A DNA stretch of 60,157 nucleotides from Bacteroidaceae bacterium (GTDB lineage Bacteria; Bacteroidota; Bacteroidia; Bacteroidales; Bacteroidaceae), in contig JAFZYE010000018.1 in assembly GCA_017616445.1 (NCBI GenBank), positions 1 to 60,157 of the forward strand. The letters run 5' to 3'. Each line of letters starts with the position of its first letter. Within the stretch, counting starts at the first letter, position 1. A program made the translations under genes and the position numbers. Positions 24,863 to 33,712 of the stretch are shown piece by piece. A model generated the notes under the pieces. The model saw only the letters and a list, made by a program, of their open reading frames with translations. It did not search any database and was not told the origin of the DNA.

Positions 24863-25744
24863 TTAAATCTTATCTAATACAATCTTTATCAAGTCACCTA
24901 TCTGATTCTTGTAGCCGGTGTTGGCTTCGTGAGCTATGCGGTTGGCGATGACCATGCAGACGGTAAGGGCACGATGGCCCAGGTGTTTGCTCAGTCCGGC
25001 CAATGCGGCACTCTCCATCTCGAAGTTGGTGATTCGGTATCCGTTCCACTCAAAGCTGCATATCTTCTCATTGCGCTGAGGGTCGGAGAGTGGGATGCGG
25101 ATGGCACGTCCTTGCGGACCATAGAAGCCACCACATGAGATGGTCACACCTCGAACCATTCCCACACCTTCGGTGTAGATCTGTTCCAACAACGACTTGT
25201 CGTTATCGACCACGTAGGGCGAAGGCAGGTTGTGATAGTCCCAACCAAGATGTTCGGTGAAGGCTTTCTCGAAGGCGAGGTCACATATCTCGTCGCGTCC
25301 TGCATAGAAGTTGAGCAGTCCTTCGAACCCGATTGACTTCTCGCTGCATACGAAGGAGCCAACAGGTGTGTTCGCCTGCAATCCTCCGCATGTACCGATT
25401 CTCACCAAGTCCATCTGCGTCAGCTTCTCCTTCAGGGTACGGGTCTTGAAGTCGATGTTCTTCAGTGCATCGAGTTCTGTGGCCACGATATCGATATTAT
25501 CGCATCCGATGCCATGCGAGATGGCTGTGATGCGCTTGCCTTTGTAAGTCCCTGTGATGGTGTGGAACTCACGGCTCTGCACGTCGCATTCCTTTGAGTC
25601 GAAGAACGATGCGATGGTGTTCACCCTTTCTGGGTCACCACACATCACAACCTTATCTGCCAGTTGTTCTGGCTTGATATGAAGGTGGAATGCACTCCCA
25701 TCTTCATTGATAATCAGTTCAGAAGGTGCGAAATAAGTTGCCAT
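24863..25744 (-). CDS. Nucleoside phosphorylase (uridine phosphorylase-like)
   Basis: This 293-aa member of the PNP/UDP phosphorylase family cleaves nucleosides with phosphate to base plus ribose-1-phosphate. VVMCGDPERVNTIA (phosphate loop), AISHGIGCDNIDIVATEL and NFEMESAALAGLSKHLG are the family signatures. Uridine is the likeliest substrate, but specificity cannot be read by eye. It is cytoplasmic. It is followed by eda, and a 49-bp gap of GGGCTAATGGG repeats lies between its start and the NfnAB-like gene stop. Confidence 0.88.
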   Translation of the reverse strand: MATYFAPSELIINEDGSAFHLHIKPEQLADKVVMCGDPERVNTIASFFDSKECDVQSREFHTITGTYKGKRITAISHGIGCDNIDIVATELDALKNIDFKTRTLKEKLTQMDLVRIGTCGGLQANTPVGSFVCSEKSIGFEGLLNFYAGRDEICDLAFEKAFTEHLGWDYHNLPSPYVVDNDKSLLEQIYTEGVGMVRGVTISCGGFYGPQGRAIRIPLSDPQRNEKICSFEWNGYRITNFEMESAALAGLSKHLGHRALTVCMVIANRIAHEANTGYKNQIGDLIKIVLDKI

Positions 25745-25793
25745 AATATGATGGGGCTAATGGGACAAATAGGGCTAATGGGCCTTATGGGAC

Positions 25794-28151
25794 CTATGAG
25801 CGTAACTTCTCATCCATTGCTTTGGCTGCACGACGACCGTCGCCCATGGCGAGGATGACAGTTGCACCACCACGAACGATGTCACCACCTGCGAAGATGG
25901 TTGGTATGCTCGATTGCATATCGTCGTTCACTGCGATGGTGTTCTTGCGACCCAGCTCCAGTCCTTCGATCGACTTCGGTACGAGTGGGTTAGGCGATAC
26001 ACCTACTGCTACGATGGCCATGTCGATATCGAGTGTCTCGATGGCACCCTCGATTGGCACAGGGCTGCGACGTCCTGATGCATCAGGCTCACCCAGCTCC
26101 ATCTTCTGAAGACGTACCTGGCATACGTTACCTTTCTCGTCAGCGATATATTCGATTGGGTTGTGCAGGGTCATGAATTCGATGCCCTCTTCCTTTGCAT
26201 GCTTCACCTCTTCGAGTCGTGCAGGCATCTCTGCCTCGCTACGACGGTAGGCAATGAATACACGTTCTGCTCCCAGACGCTTAGCGGTACGGCAAGAGTC
26301 CATAGCGGTGTTTCCACCACCGACTACCATCACGTTCTTGGCCTTGTTGATTGGAGTGTCGCTCTCTGGGTTCGATGCGTCCATGAGGTTCACACGTGTC
26401 AGGTATTCGTTTGATGACATGATGCCAGTGCTGTTCTCACCTGGGATACCCATGAAGTTAGGCAGACCTGCACCCGATGCTACGAAGATGCCCTTGAAAC
26501 CTTGTGCTTCGAGTTCTGCTACGGTGATGGTCTTACCGATGATGCAGTCCTTGACGAACTTCACACCAATCTTCTCCAAGTTGTTGATTTCTACGTCCAC
26601 GATGGCGTTTGGCAGACGGAACTCAGGAATACCATATTTCAGCACACCGCCAATCTCATGGAGTGCCTCAAACACAGTTACCTCATATCCGTTCTTGGCC
26701 ATATCGCCTGCAAAGCTCAATCCGGCAGGACCAGAACCAACGACTGCAATCTTGATGCCGTTTGCAGGCTTGCACTCAGGAAGAGCCATCTTACCAGACT
26801 CACGCTCGTAGTCGGCAGCGAAACGTTCCAAGTTGCCGATAGCCACTGCTGGGTGACCCATCTTCACATGGATACACTTGCTCTCACACTGCTTCTCCTG
26901 TGGACATACACGTCCGCAGACAGCAGGCAGTGAAGAAGTTGACTTGAGTACCTTGGCTGCATCGAGGAAGTGTCCGCGTTCGATGCTCTTCACAAACGAT
27001 GGTATGTTGATGTTGACTGGACAGCCTTCCATACATGATGGCTTCGGACAGTCGAGACAACGCTTAGCCTCTGTGAGTGCCTGTTCCTTGGTCAGACCGA
27101 TGTTCACCTCCTCTGTACGAGTTTTAGCACGATAGACAGGGTCGAGCTCGCCCATCACACAACGCTCAATCTGCGTGCGGTCCTTTGGCTTCATGGCAGC
27201 CTGCAGCTCTTTACGCCATGCAGCATTGCGATCGGTGAGTTCGGAGAGTGGGGTAGTGCCGTCGTCAGCCGTCGTTGGCTCGACAGCATTAGCCTTACTA
27301 GTACTACTAGTTTGACTAGATGGACTAGAGATGCTCTGTTGAAGCTTCTTCATCTCTTCCAACTCAGCAGCCTTGAAGGCACCCATACGCTTGAACATCT
27401 CGTCGAAGTCCACCTCGTGGCCGTCGAACTCAGGACCGTCCACACATACGAACTTGGTCTTACCACCTACGGTGATACGGCATGCACCACACATACCCGT
27501 TCCGTCCACCATGATGGTGTTCAGCGAAACATCGGTTGGCACATTGTATTTCTTTGTCAGCAGACAGCAGAACTTCATCATGATGGCAGGTCCGATGGCG
27601 AAACACTTGTCCACTTTCTCGCGCAGGATGACCTGCTCAATACCTACCGTCACCACACCCTTCTGGCCATAGCTGCCATCGTCGGTCATGATGATGACCT
27701 CGTCAGAGTGCTTGCGTACCTCGTCCTCAAGAATGATAAGTTCTTTCGTACGGCCAGCCAACACACTGATCACTTTATTGCCCGCAGCCTTCAAGGCCTT
27801 GATGATAGGCAACATAGGAGCAACACCTACACCACCACCAGCACATACCACAGTACCGAACTTCTCGATGTGAGTTGCCTGTCCCAACGGACCGACTACG
27901 TCTGTGATGTAATCGCCTACGTTCAAGCTACAGAGCTTCGTAGAGCTGTAGCCCACGGTCTGAACCACCAGTGTGATGGTACCGCGTTCCACATCGCTGT
28001 CTGCGATGGTCAATGGAATACGCTCACCCTTCTCACCAGTACGTACAATTACGAAATGGCCTGCACGGCGTGACTTAGCTATGAGAGGTGCTTCAACTTC
28101 CAGTTTGAACACCTTTTCGCTGAATTGCTGTTTGCTAACAATCTTGTTCAT
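25794..28151 (-). CDS. NfnAB-like fusion: FNR-type flavoprotein plus glutamate synthase small-subunit-like oxidoreductase
   Basis: The 785-aa protein joins two subunits that are separate in clostridial NfnAB (NADH-dependent ferredoxin:NADP oxidoreductase). Residues 1-270 are a dihydroorotate dehydrogenase electron-transfer (PyrK)/FNR domain with CAGGGVGVAPMLP and the [2Fe-2S] set GTGMCGACRI...FVCVDGPEF. Residues about 300-785 are GltD-like: four-cysteine motifs (CLDCPKPSCMEGCP, CGRVCPQEKQCE), the FAD loop VVGSGPAGLSFAGD and the NADP loop VVGGGNTAMDS. It probably balances NAD(P)H and ferredoxin pools. The linker SISSPSSQTSSTSK (near residues 273-287) is encoded by ACTAGT-type repeats. Confidence 0.88.
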   Translation of the reverse strand: MNKIVSKQQFSEKVFKLEVEAPLIAKSRRAGHFVIVRTGEKGERIPLTIADSDVERGTITLVVQTVGYSSTKLCSLNVGDYITDVVGPLGQATHIEKFGTVVCAGGGVGVAPMLPIIKALKAAGNKVISVLAGRTKELIILEDEVRKHSDEVIIMTDDGSYGQKGVVTVGIEQVILREKVDKCFAIGPAIMMKFCCLLTKKYNVPTDVSLNTIMVDGTGMCGACRITVGGKTKFVCVDGPEFDGHEVDFDEMFKRMGAFKAAELEEMKKLQQSISSPSSQTSSTSKANAVEPTTADDGTTPLSELTDRNAAWRKELQAAMKPKDRTQIERCVMGELDPVYRAKTRTEEVNIGLTKEQALTEAKRCLDCPKPSCMEGCPVNINIPSFVKSIERGHFLDAAKVLKSTSSLPAVCGRVCPQEKQCESKCIHVKMGHPAVAIGNLERFAADYERESGKMALPECKPANGIKIAVVGSGPAGLSFAGDMAKNGYEVTVFEALHEIGGVLKYGIPEFRLPNAIVDVEINNLEKIGVKFVKDCIIGKTITVAELEAQGFKGIFVASGAGLPNFMGIPGENSTGIMSSNEYLTRVNLMDASNPESDTPINKAKNVMVVGGGNTAMDSCRTAKRLGAERVFIAYRRSEAEMPARLEEVKHAKEEGIEFMTLHNPIEYIADEKGNVCQVRLQKMELGEPDASGRRSPVPIEGAIETLDIDMAIVAVGVSPNPLVPKSIEGLELGRKNTIAVNDDMQSSIPTIFAGGDIVRGGATVILAMGDGRRAAKAMDEKLRS

Positions 28152-28298
28152 TGTCGAATTCTTTTTGTTTTCTTTTATATGTTGTGTTTAACCTATTACC
28201 TTTTTTCAGGGAGTTATCGCGCTTTATTATTCACCTTTCACTATTCACTTTTCACTATTCATTATTATATACGCGCCCCCGAGCGTGTAAATTGACTG

Positions 28299-28306
28299 CA
28301 AAGATA
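28299..28306 (-). promoter_or_regulatory. -7 element upstream of the NfnAB-like gene
   Basis: TATCTTTG on the minus strand (28299-28306) would give a leader of about 140 nt. No clear -33 is present. Between it and the start are TTCACTATTCAC-type repeats (28228-28265). Confidence 0.4.
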
Positions 28307-28510
28307 CAAAAAAGTTAAGAATTAAGAGTTATGAGTTCAAAAAAAATGCCAAAAAACACTGCAATTCTGACCGAACCCCCGCAATTTGGGCATAGTCAGT
28401 TCTCAACTTCAGTCCCTTAGCCCCGCAATCATAGAGGGGGAGCGGGGAGGGGGTCTGCTTTTTTATCTTATCTCAAGCGGAAAATGTTTTGGGTTCGAGG
28501 GAAAAATCTT

Positions 28511-28569
28511 GTTCGTGGGCGAAGAACCTGTGTTCGTGGGCGGCGAACCTGTGTTCGTGAGCCACGAAC
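28511..28569 (+). repeat. Three tandem hairpin repeats, 21-bp period
   Basis: Three 17-bp units start GTTCGTG and end GAAC or CGAAC (28511-28527, 28532-28548, 28553-28569) with a 4-bp CTGT spacer. The third is a perfect GTTCGTG-AGC-CACGAAC hairpin and the second has a 5-bp stem. They sit in the 748-bp gap 28152-28899, which otherwise holds short-period repeats, a G-rich palindrome (28429-28460) and a pseudogene tail. Confidence 0.65.
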
Positions 28570-28797
28570 AGAAAATACCTCTAAGGGAAACAACAAAAAA
28601 CACTGGGCACCAGAAATTTTTTGTGCGGAGCCTGGAGAAGAACCCCGAAGGGGTGAAAAAACCGAGGATAGGGTGTTAGCCCTATCAATTCTATCCCTGC
28701 AACCCACCATAGCGCCAAAGGTGCGACATAATATAATACTCTGTCGCCCATTCAGGTATTGGAGTTTCAAGTTTCAGGTTCCAAGTTCAAGAGTTCA

Positions 28798-28896
28798 ATC
28801 TATGACCTCAGCGGTCACAAGAATGATGAACTGCGAAAGGGTATCAACATCATCCGCTCATCCGACGGAACAACGAAGAAGGTATTGGTGAAGTAA
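28798..28896 (+). pseudogene. Remnant C-terminal tail of a secreted protein
   Basis: The frame reads IYDLSGHKNDELRKGIN followed by an IIRSSDGTTKKVLVK-type ending and a stop at 28894-28896. This is the C-terminal signature of many Prevotella secreted proteins. It also ends the LRR protein here (VYNLSGQRTKGLTKGINIV) and, in weaker form, GH31. No start or body is present upstream, only intergenic repeats, including the 24-bp sequence shared with the primase gene (28763-28786), so this is a decayed gene end. Confidence 0.65.
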
Positions 28897-28899
28897 CGT

Positions 28900-30420
28900 C
28901 TATTCCTCAAACTGATAGCAGCCGGCATCGGGTTTGCTGGTAGGACGGAGGATGCCTCGAAGGTCGTAGCGACAAATGTCTGGAGTAAGGGTACCATCGC
29001 CAAGCTGACGAGCTGTGGAGAGGGTGTCGAGTCGGAAATCGTACTGATAGATATCGGTATCGACGAGTCGGAATTGGGTAGCACGATTGACTGGTCGCTC
29101 TTCTTCCTTCTTGTCCTCAAAATCTTTAGGTTTAGGTTCGAAGAGGCAGTTAGGGAAACTGACTGCTTCTTCGTCTGTGATGACGGTATTGATGAGTGAA
29201 TTCACAAACCGGTAGTTGAAGGTTGCATCGCTATCGGCCAACTTGTTTCCATAGAGTTCGTCGGAAGCATAACCTGTGATGATGCTGTTGGTGAATTCAA
29301 TCAGATGGAGCGGATAGACCACATCGTCTGTTGTGTTGGTGAAATAAAGGGCTGCACCATGTTCTGCGTTCCATGGATAGAACTGGGCGATGGTGCAATG
29401 ATAGAATCGGGTGGTGCCTCCTACGACTGTCACACAATTGCCGCCAGCATTGCTAATCTGACTGTTATAGAAGTCGGCTTTGGTGCGTTGCAGGAATATG
29501 GCATCACTGACCACATTGTGAACAATACAGTTGGTCATGGTGTACTTGGGCTGCTCGTCTTCGTCGTAGTCGTCGAGTTTCTTTTTATCCTTCTCGTTGA
29601 TAGCAATAATGCCATAGTTGCCGCTGTGGATGTCACAATAGTTGAAGAGGTTATTATGACTCTCTGGATAGAGCTGGATGCCTTCCCATTGTCCGTCGAG
29701 ACGGTCGTAGGGCAGGTATGGGAAGAGACGGTCGGTTCGATCGCCTCGCATGATGACGGGGTGTTCGAGCGTACCGCTACAGATGAGTGTTCCATGCACC
29801 TTCAGCCCTGCTCCCTTATGGAAACAGAGTGTGGAGCCTTCCGAAATCGTAAGGGTTGCTCCCGAATCGACCACGAGGCTGTCGTAGATGACGATAGGCC
29901 GTGTGGGCGATAGGGTAGTGTCGGACTTGATGGTGACATCACGCATGGTGATGATGTCCTGTCCGTATGCTTGTAAGAGTACACGACGGGTGACTCCGTT
30001 GGGAAGTAAAAATAAAAGGGAGTCCGTAATCAGGATAGGAGAATCGGAATCATGAGGGTCGACAGTCACCTCGATGAAGCAAAAGATGCTGTCCTCATGA
30101 AAAATCTCTACGTCAGTGAACTGCGTATTGTATTGTCCGTCCAGATTGACTCTGAAGCCGCTGCTTCCATTACTGGCCAGACGTACTGACGAGAGTCGAA
30201 CTCCCTTATTATTGGGGTTGTATATCTTTAGTTCCTTTGTTGCTGAGCCTATATTGGTGAATATGGTGTCGAAACTAATGGTGTCTTCTGAAAAGTAAAT
30301 GTGACGGGATGGTGAGTCGGTAAACGATTCGTCATCATCGCTACACGAAACAATCGTCCATGCACAGAGCATGATAACTGTCCCCATGATGGGTGCCAAA
30401 AGCTTGTTGTTAAAATTCAT
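28900..30420 (-). CDS. Right-handed beta-helix lipoprotein
   Basis: The 506-aa protein starting MNFNNKLLAP has a lipoprotein signal (WTIVSC); an in-frame start at 30438 would add six residues ahead of the signal. An N-terminal Ig-like part (FDTIFTNIGSATKELKIYN) is followed by parallel beta-helix repeats (about 170-430) with NCIVHNVVSDAIFLQRT, and a C-terminal DAGCYQF motif typical of choice-of-anchor Q proteins. It is expected at the outer membrane, perhaps binding polysaccharide. No catalytic residues can be assigned. Confidence 0.8.
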   Translation of the reverse strand: MNFNNKLLAPIMGTVIMLCAWTIVSCSDDDESFTDSPSRHIYFSEDTISFDTIFTNIGSATKELKIYNPNNKGVRLSSVRLASNGSSGFRVNLDGQYNTQFTDVEIFHEDSIFCFIEVTVDPHDSDSPILITDSLLFLLPNGVTRRVLLQAYGQDIITMRDVTIKSDTTLSPTRPIVIYDSLVVDSGATLTISEGSTLCFHKGAGLKVHGTLICSGTLEHPVIMRGDRTDRLFPYLPYDRLDGQWEGIQLYPESHNNLFNYCDIHSGNYGIIAINEKDKKKLDDYDEDEQPKYTMTNCIVHNVVSDAIFLQRTKADFYNSQISNAGGNCVTVVGGTTRFYHCTIAQFYPWNAEHGAALYFTNTTDDVVYPLHLIEFTNSIITGYASDELYGNKLADSDATFNYRFVNSLINTVITDEEAVSFPNCLFEPKPKDFEDKKEEERPVNRATQFRLVDTDIYQYDFRLDTLSTARQLGDGTLTPDICRYDLRGILRPTSKPDAGCYQFEE

Positions 30421-30532
30421 TTCGTTCAATCTTGTCATGATAAATAACGCAAAACATGTGGATTTATTGCTTTGTACATAGAAAAAAGCCTAATATTTAT
30501 TAAAATGATAAGGTGGATTCAAAAAAAATAAT

Positions 30533-30540
30533 TACATTTG
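30533..30540 (+). promoter_or_regulatory. -7 element of the ftsK promoter
   Basis: TACATTTG (30533-30540) lies 29 bp before the ftsK start. The -33 region has no clear TTTG. Confidence 0.5.
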
Positions 30541-30569
30541 TACCCAAAACTATACAACTGTAAAAACAA

Positions 30570-33056
30570 ATGGCTAAAACAAATCAAAATACTTCCAAGA
30601 AAAAGAAAGGAAAGAAGAGTGGTGGAGAGTTAGATATCATGTCGAAAACGGCAATCACTAAGTTTATTGTGGGTATTACGATGGTGTTCATCGCATTGTT
30701 TATGCTGATTGCGTTCTCGTCGTTCCTCTATAGCGGAGCATCGGACTACAGCATTGTCGATACACAGAATTTCAACGACTTCTACTACGAACTGATTGCC
30801 CAGAACAAGGGGGCGAAGAACATCTGTGGTGCGTTTGGTGCCCTGACCGCATATACGTTTATCAACAAGTTGTTTGGACTGGCTGCGTATTTCATCCCTA
30901 TCTTCTTTGTGATGTTGGGATTGAAACTGATTGGTTCGTTCCGCATCCGCATCATCCGCATCTTCATCCTGATGGGTCTGGTAATGATTTGGCTGAGTCT
31001 GCTGCTCAGCGCTCTGACCATCGACATCCCGGCTTTGGGCGACACGTTCTATTATCTGGGTGGCTATAGCGGTATGCAGATTGTGCGTTGGTTGCGACTG
31101 ATGATTGGATCGCCTGGCGTATATGGCATCCTGGCTTTGGTGGCTATCTTTGTACTCCTGTATCTCAGCAGCCGCACGATTGACGTGATTCGCAGCATGA
31201 CCCGCTTGGAACGTATCAAGTCGTTCGGCAATCCGTTAAAGAGCCTGCTGCATAGAGGTGAGGGCGACGAAGAAGAATTGGAGACAGAGGAAGACCCCGA
31301 CGAATTTGAAGACCCAACAACTCATGTCATCGATCTGACGGATCAGCAGCCAAAAGAGGAGCCCGTCTCTCCGCTCACCAGTGGGGGAGAGCCTGCTGAG
31401 CAAACGCCTGCTGAACCTGTCAAACCAATAGAGCAACCTAAGCCTGGTACAGCAGAACAGGTTGCCATCGATTTCGATATTGTGGCAGGCCATGCTACCC
31501 AGACAGCTGCCACTCCGCAGACCGACCTGAAACGTGGTGACATCAACACCCCATACGATCCAAAGCTGTCGTTGGAGCACTATAAGTATCCTACGCTGAG
31601 TCTGCTCGATAAGGGTGAGGACTCAAATCCACAAATAGACATGGATGAGCAGAAGGCCAACAAAGACCGCATCATTCAGGTGCTGCACAGCTTTGGTGTG
31701 GAAATCAGCAGTATCAAAGCGACAATCGGTCCTACCATCACGCTCTACGAAATCACTCCGGCTGAAGGTATGCGTATCTCCAAGATCCGTAACCTCGAAG
31801 ACGATATCGCCTTGAGCCTTGCTGCTGAGGGTATCCGTATCATCGCTCCAATTCCTGGAAAGGGTACAATCGGTATAGAGGTTCCTAATAAAAAGAAATG
31901 TGTGGTATCGATGGAGAGCATCCTCAACTCGAAGACCTATCAGGATACCAAGATGGAACTGCCTTGTGCACTGGGTAAGACGATTACCAATGAGGTGTTC
32001 ATGATTGACCTGGCCAAGGCCCCACACATGTTGGTCGCAGGTGCGACTGGTATGGGTAAATCGGTCGGCCTGAATGCCATCGTGACATCCTTGCTCTATA
32101 AGAAACACCCGTCGGAACTGAAGATTGTGATGGTCGATCCGAAGAAGGTGGAGTTCAGCGTCTATAACCCCATTGAGAATCACTTCCTTGCAAAGCTGGA
32201 AGAGGAGGAAGAACCTATCATCACAGACGTACAGAAAGTGGTGAAGACCCTCAATTCGCTTTGTAAACTGATGGATACACGATACGATTTGCTGAAGGCA
32301 GCAGGTGTGCGCAACATCAAAGAATACAACGAGGCCTTTAAGGCACGTAAGCTGAACCCGATGCAGGGTCACGACTTCATGCCTTACTATGTGGTGATTA
32401 TCGATGAGTTCGGCGACCTGATTATGACCGCAGGAAAGGAGATAGAGTTGCCTATCTGTCGTATTGCCCAGCTGGCTCGTGCAGTCGGTATTCACATGAT
32501 TATCGCAACACAGCGACCTACGGCACAGATTATCACAGGTACCATCAAGGCCAACTTCCCTGCTCGTGTGGCATTCCGTGTGGCTGCGATGATGGACTCG
32601 CGTATCATCCTCGACCGTCCAGGAGCCAATCAGCTGATTGGACGAGGCGATATGCTTTACTTGAATGGAGGCGACCCCACCCGTGTACAGTGTGCCTTTG
32701 TCGATACGCCAGAGGTGTCACGCATTTGTAAGTTCATCAGTAGTCAGCAGAGTTTCGGACATGCGGCCTTCTTGCCAGAAGTCGATACCGACGATGTTGA
32801 CGGAGGCGATAGCGGAGAGATAGCAGGACGTCTCGACCCGATGTTCGAGGAGTGTGCCAAGTTAGTGGTTTCGTCGCAGCAAGGAAGTACATCTATGTTG
32901 CAACGTAACTTCTCAATCGGTTATAACCGTGCAGGTAAGATTATGGATCAGTTGCAGAAGGCAGGTGTTGTGGGACCACAGATTGGAGCCAAGCCGCGCG
33001 ATGTGCTGGTTCAGGATTTCAATACATTAGATAATATTATCAGAAATTTAAGGTAA
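30570..33056 (+). CDS. ftsK: DNA translocase FtsK/SpoIIIE
   Basis: The 828-aa septal DNA pump moves chromosome ends during division. Four membrane helices lie within residues 28-210. A charged, Pro/Gln-rich linker (about 225-345) is followed by the motor: Walker A GATGMGKSVGLNA (about residue 491), Walker B VVIIDEFGDL (about 608) and the C-terminal gamma winged-helix (about 760-828). Within the linker, at 31357-31395, a CTCTCC...GGGGAGAG palindrome resembling the intergenic G-rich repeats encodes PVSPLTSGGEPAE. The LolA-like gene follows after 3 bp. Confidence 0.95.
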   Translation: MAKTNQNTSKKKKGKKSGGELDIMSKTAITKFIVGITMVFIALFMLIAFSSFLYSGASDYSIVDTQNFNDFYYELIAQNKGAKNICGAFGALTAYTFINKLFGLAAYFIPIFFVMLGLKLIGSFRIRIIRIFILMGLVMIWLSLLLSALTIDIPALGDTFYYLGGYSGMQIVRWLRLMIGSPGVYGILALVAIFVLLYLSSRTIDVIRSMTRLERIKSFGNPLKSLLHRGEGDEEELETEEDPDEFEDPTTHVIDLTDQQPKEEPVSPLTSGGEPAEQTPAEPVKPIEQPKPGTAEQVAIDFDIVAGHATQTAATPQTDLKRGDINTPYDPKLSLEHYKYPTLSLLDKGEDSNPQIDMDEQKANKDRIIQVLHSFGVEISSIKATIGPTITLYEITPAEGMRISKIRNLEDDIALSLAAEGIRIIAPIPGKGTIGIEVPNKKKCVVSMESILNSKTYQDTKMELPCALGKTITNEVFMIDLAKAPHMLVAGATGMGKSVGLNAIVTSLLYKKHPSELKIVMVDPKKVEFSVYNPIENHFLAKLEEEEEPIITDVQKVVKTLNSLCKLMDTRYDLLKAAGVRNIKEYNEAFKARKLNPMQGHDFMPYYVVIIDEFGDLIMTAGKEIELPICRIAQLARAVGIHMIIATQRPTAQIITGTIKANFPARVAFRVAAMMDSRIILDRPGANQLIGRGDMLYLNGGDPTRVQCAFVDTPEVSRICKFISSQQSFGHAAFLPEVDTDDVDGGDSGEIAGRLDPMFEECAKLVVSSQQGSTSMLQRNFSIGYNRAGKIMDQLQKAGVVGPQIGAKPRDVLVQDFNTLDNIIRNLR

Positions 33057-33059
33057 GAG

Positions 33060-33662
33060 ATGAAAAGATTTTTTTTAGTGATGTGGTGTGTGACTTTGGC
33101 ACTTGTGGCAAATGCACAGGCTGCCAAGTCCGTTCTCGACAAAGCGTCTTCAGAGTTCCGTAAGTGCCCAAGTGTGAATGTGACCTTCGAAGTTGCAATA
33201 GGTGGCGATGTAGATAGCGGAACCATTCTGTTGCAAGGAAACAAGTTCCGTACCCAACTCACGAATACCATTACATGGTTTGACGGTAAGACCATGTGGT
33301 CGTATGTGAAAGATAATGAGGAGGTGAATGTGACTGAACCAAAACCGTCACAGGTGGCCAAGATGAATCCATACGCATTCATCGACATGTATCGAAGCGG
33401 ATACGACATCGCATTCGGTGTGAACACCCACGACTACTTTGAAGTGGTGTTGACAGCTACGAACGAAAAGAATTCCATTAAGAAAGCTGTCATCCGGATT
33501 GACCGCTTCAGCTATCAGCCAAAATATATCCTGATGGGTGGTTCGAAAGCTGATATAGAAATCAAGGTAACATCCTACAAGAAAGGAAAGAAGCAAGCCG
33601 ATACTGTGTTCAAGTTCAATAAGAAAAAGTATCCAAGTGCAGAAATCATCGATTTGAGATAG
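33060..33662 (+). CDS. LolA-like outer-membrane lipoprotein carrier protein
   Basis: The 200-aa protein has a signal peptide (MKRFFLVMWCVTLALVANAQ) and the LolA/LolB-like pattern: KSVLDKASSEFRKCPSVNVTF, FRTQLTNTITWFDGKTMWSYV, and EVNVTEPKPSQVAKMNPYAF. In the periplasm it would carry lipoproteins from the inner to the outer membrane. The tight position behind ftsK is a recurrent Bacteroidetes arrangement. Repeats of AGTTAAG fill the space before trxB. Confidence 0.88.
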   Translation: MKRFFLVMWCVTLALVANAQAAKSVLDKASSEFRKCPSVNVTFEVAIGGDVDSGTILLQGNKFRTQLTNTITWFDGKTMWSYVKDNEEVNVTEPKPSQVAKMNPYAFIDMYRSGYDIAFGVNTHDYFEVVLTATNEKNSIKKAVIRIDRFSYQPKYILMGGSKADIEIKVTSYKKGKKQADTVFKFNKKKYPSAEIIDLR

Positions 33663-33701
33663 TTAAGAGTTAAGAGTTAAGAATTAAGAGTTAAGAAAAT
33701 A
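33661..33701 (+). repeat. AGTTAAG/AATTAAG tandem units
   Basis: Five or more 7-bp units of AGTTAAG and AATTAAG lie between the LolA-like gene and trxB. The same family is seen at 28314-28332 and 37600-37635. Confidence 0.7.
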
Positions 33702-33712
33702 AGCAATAACCC

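Noticed and set aside
28511..28569. Possible CRISPR array
   Set aside because: The units are only 17 bp with a 4-bp constant spacer, and no cas genes are present.
28484..28891. 135-codon plus-strand frame in the 28.5-kb gap
   Set aside because: Its peptide is Arg-rich translation of hairpin repeats and intergenic palindromes, with no family resemblance.
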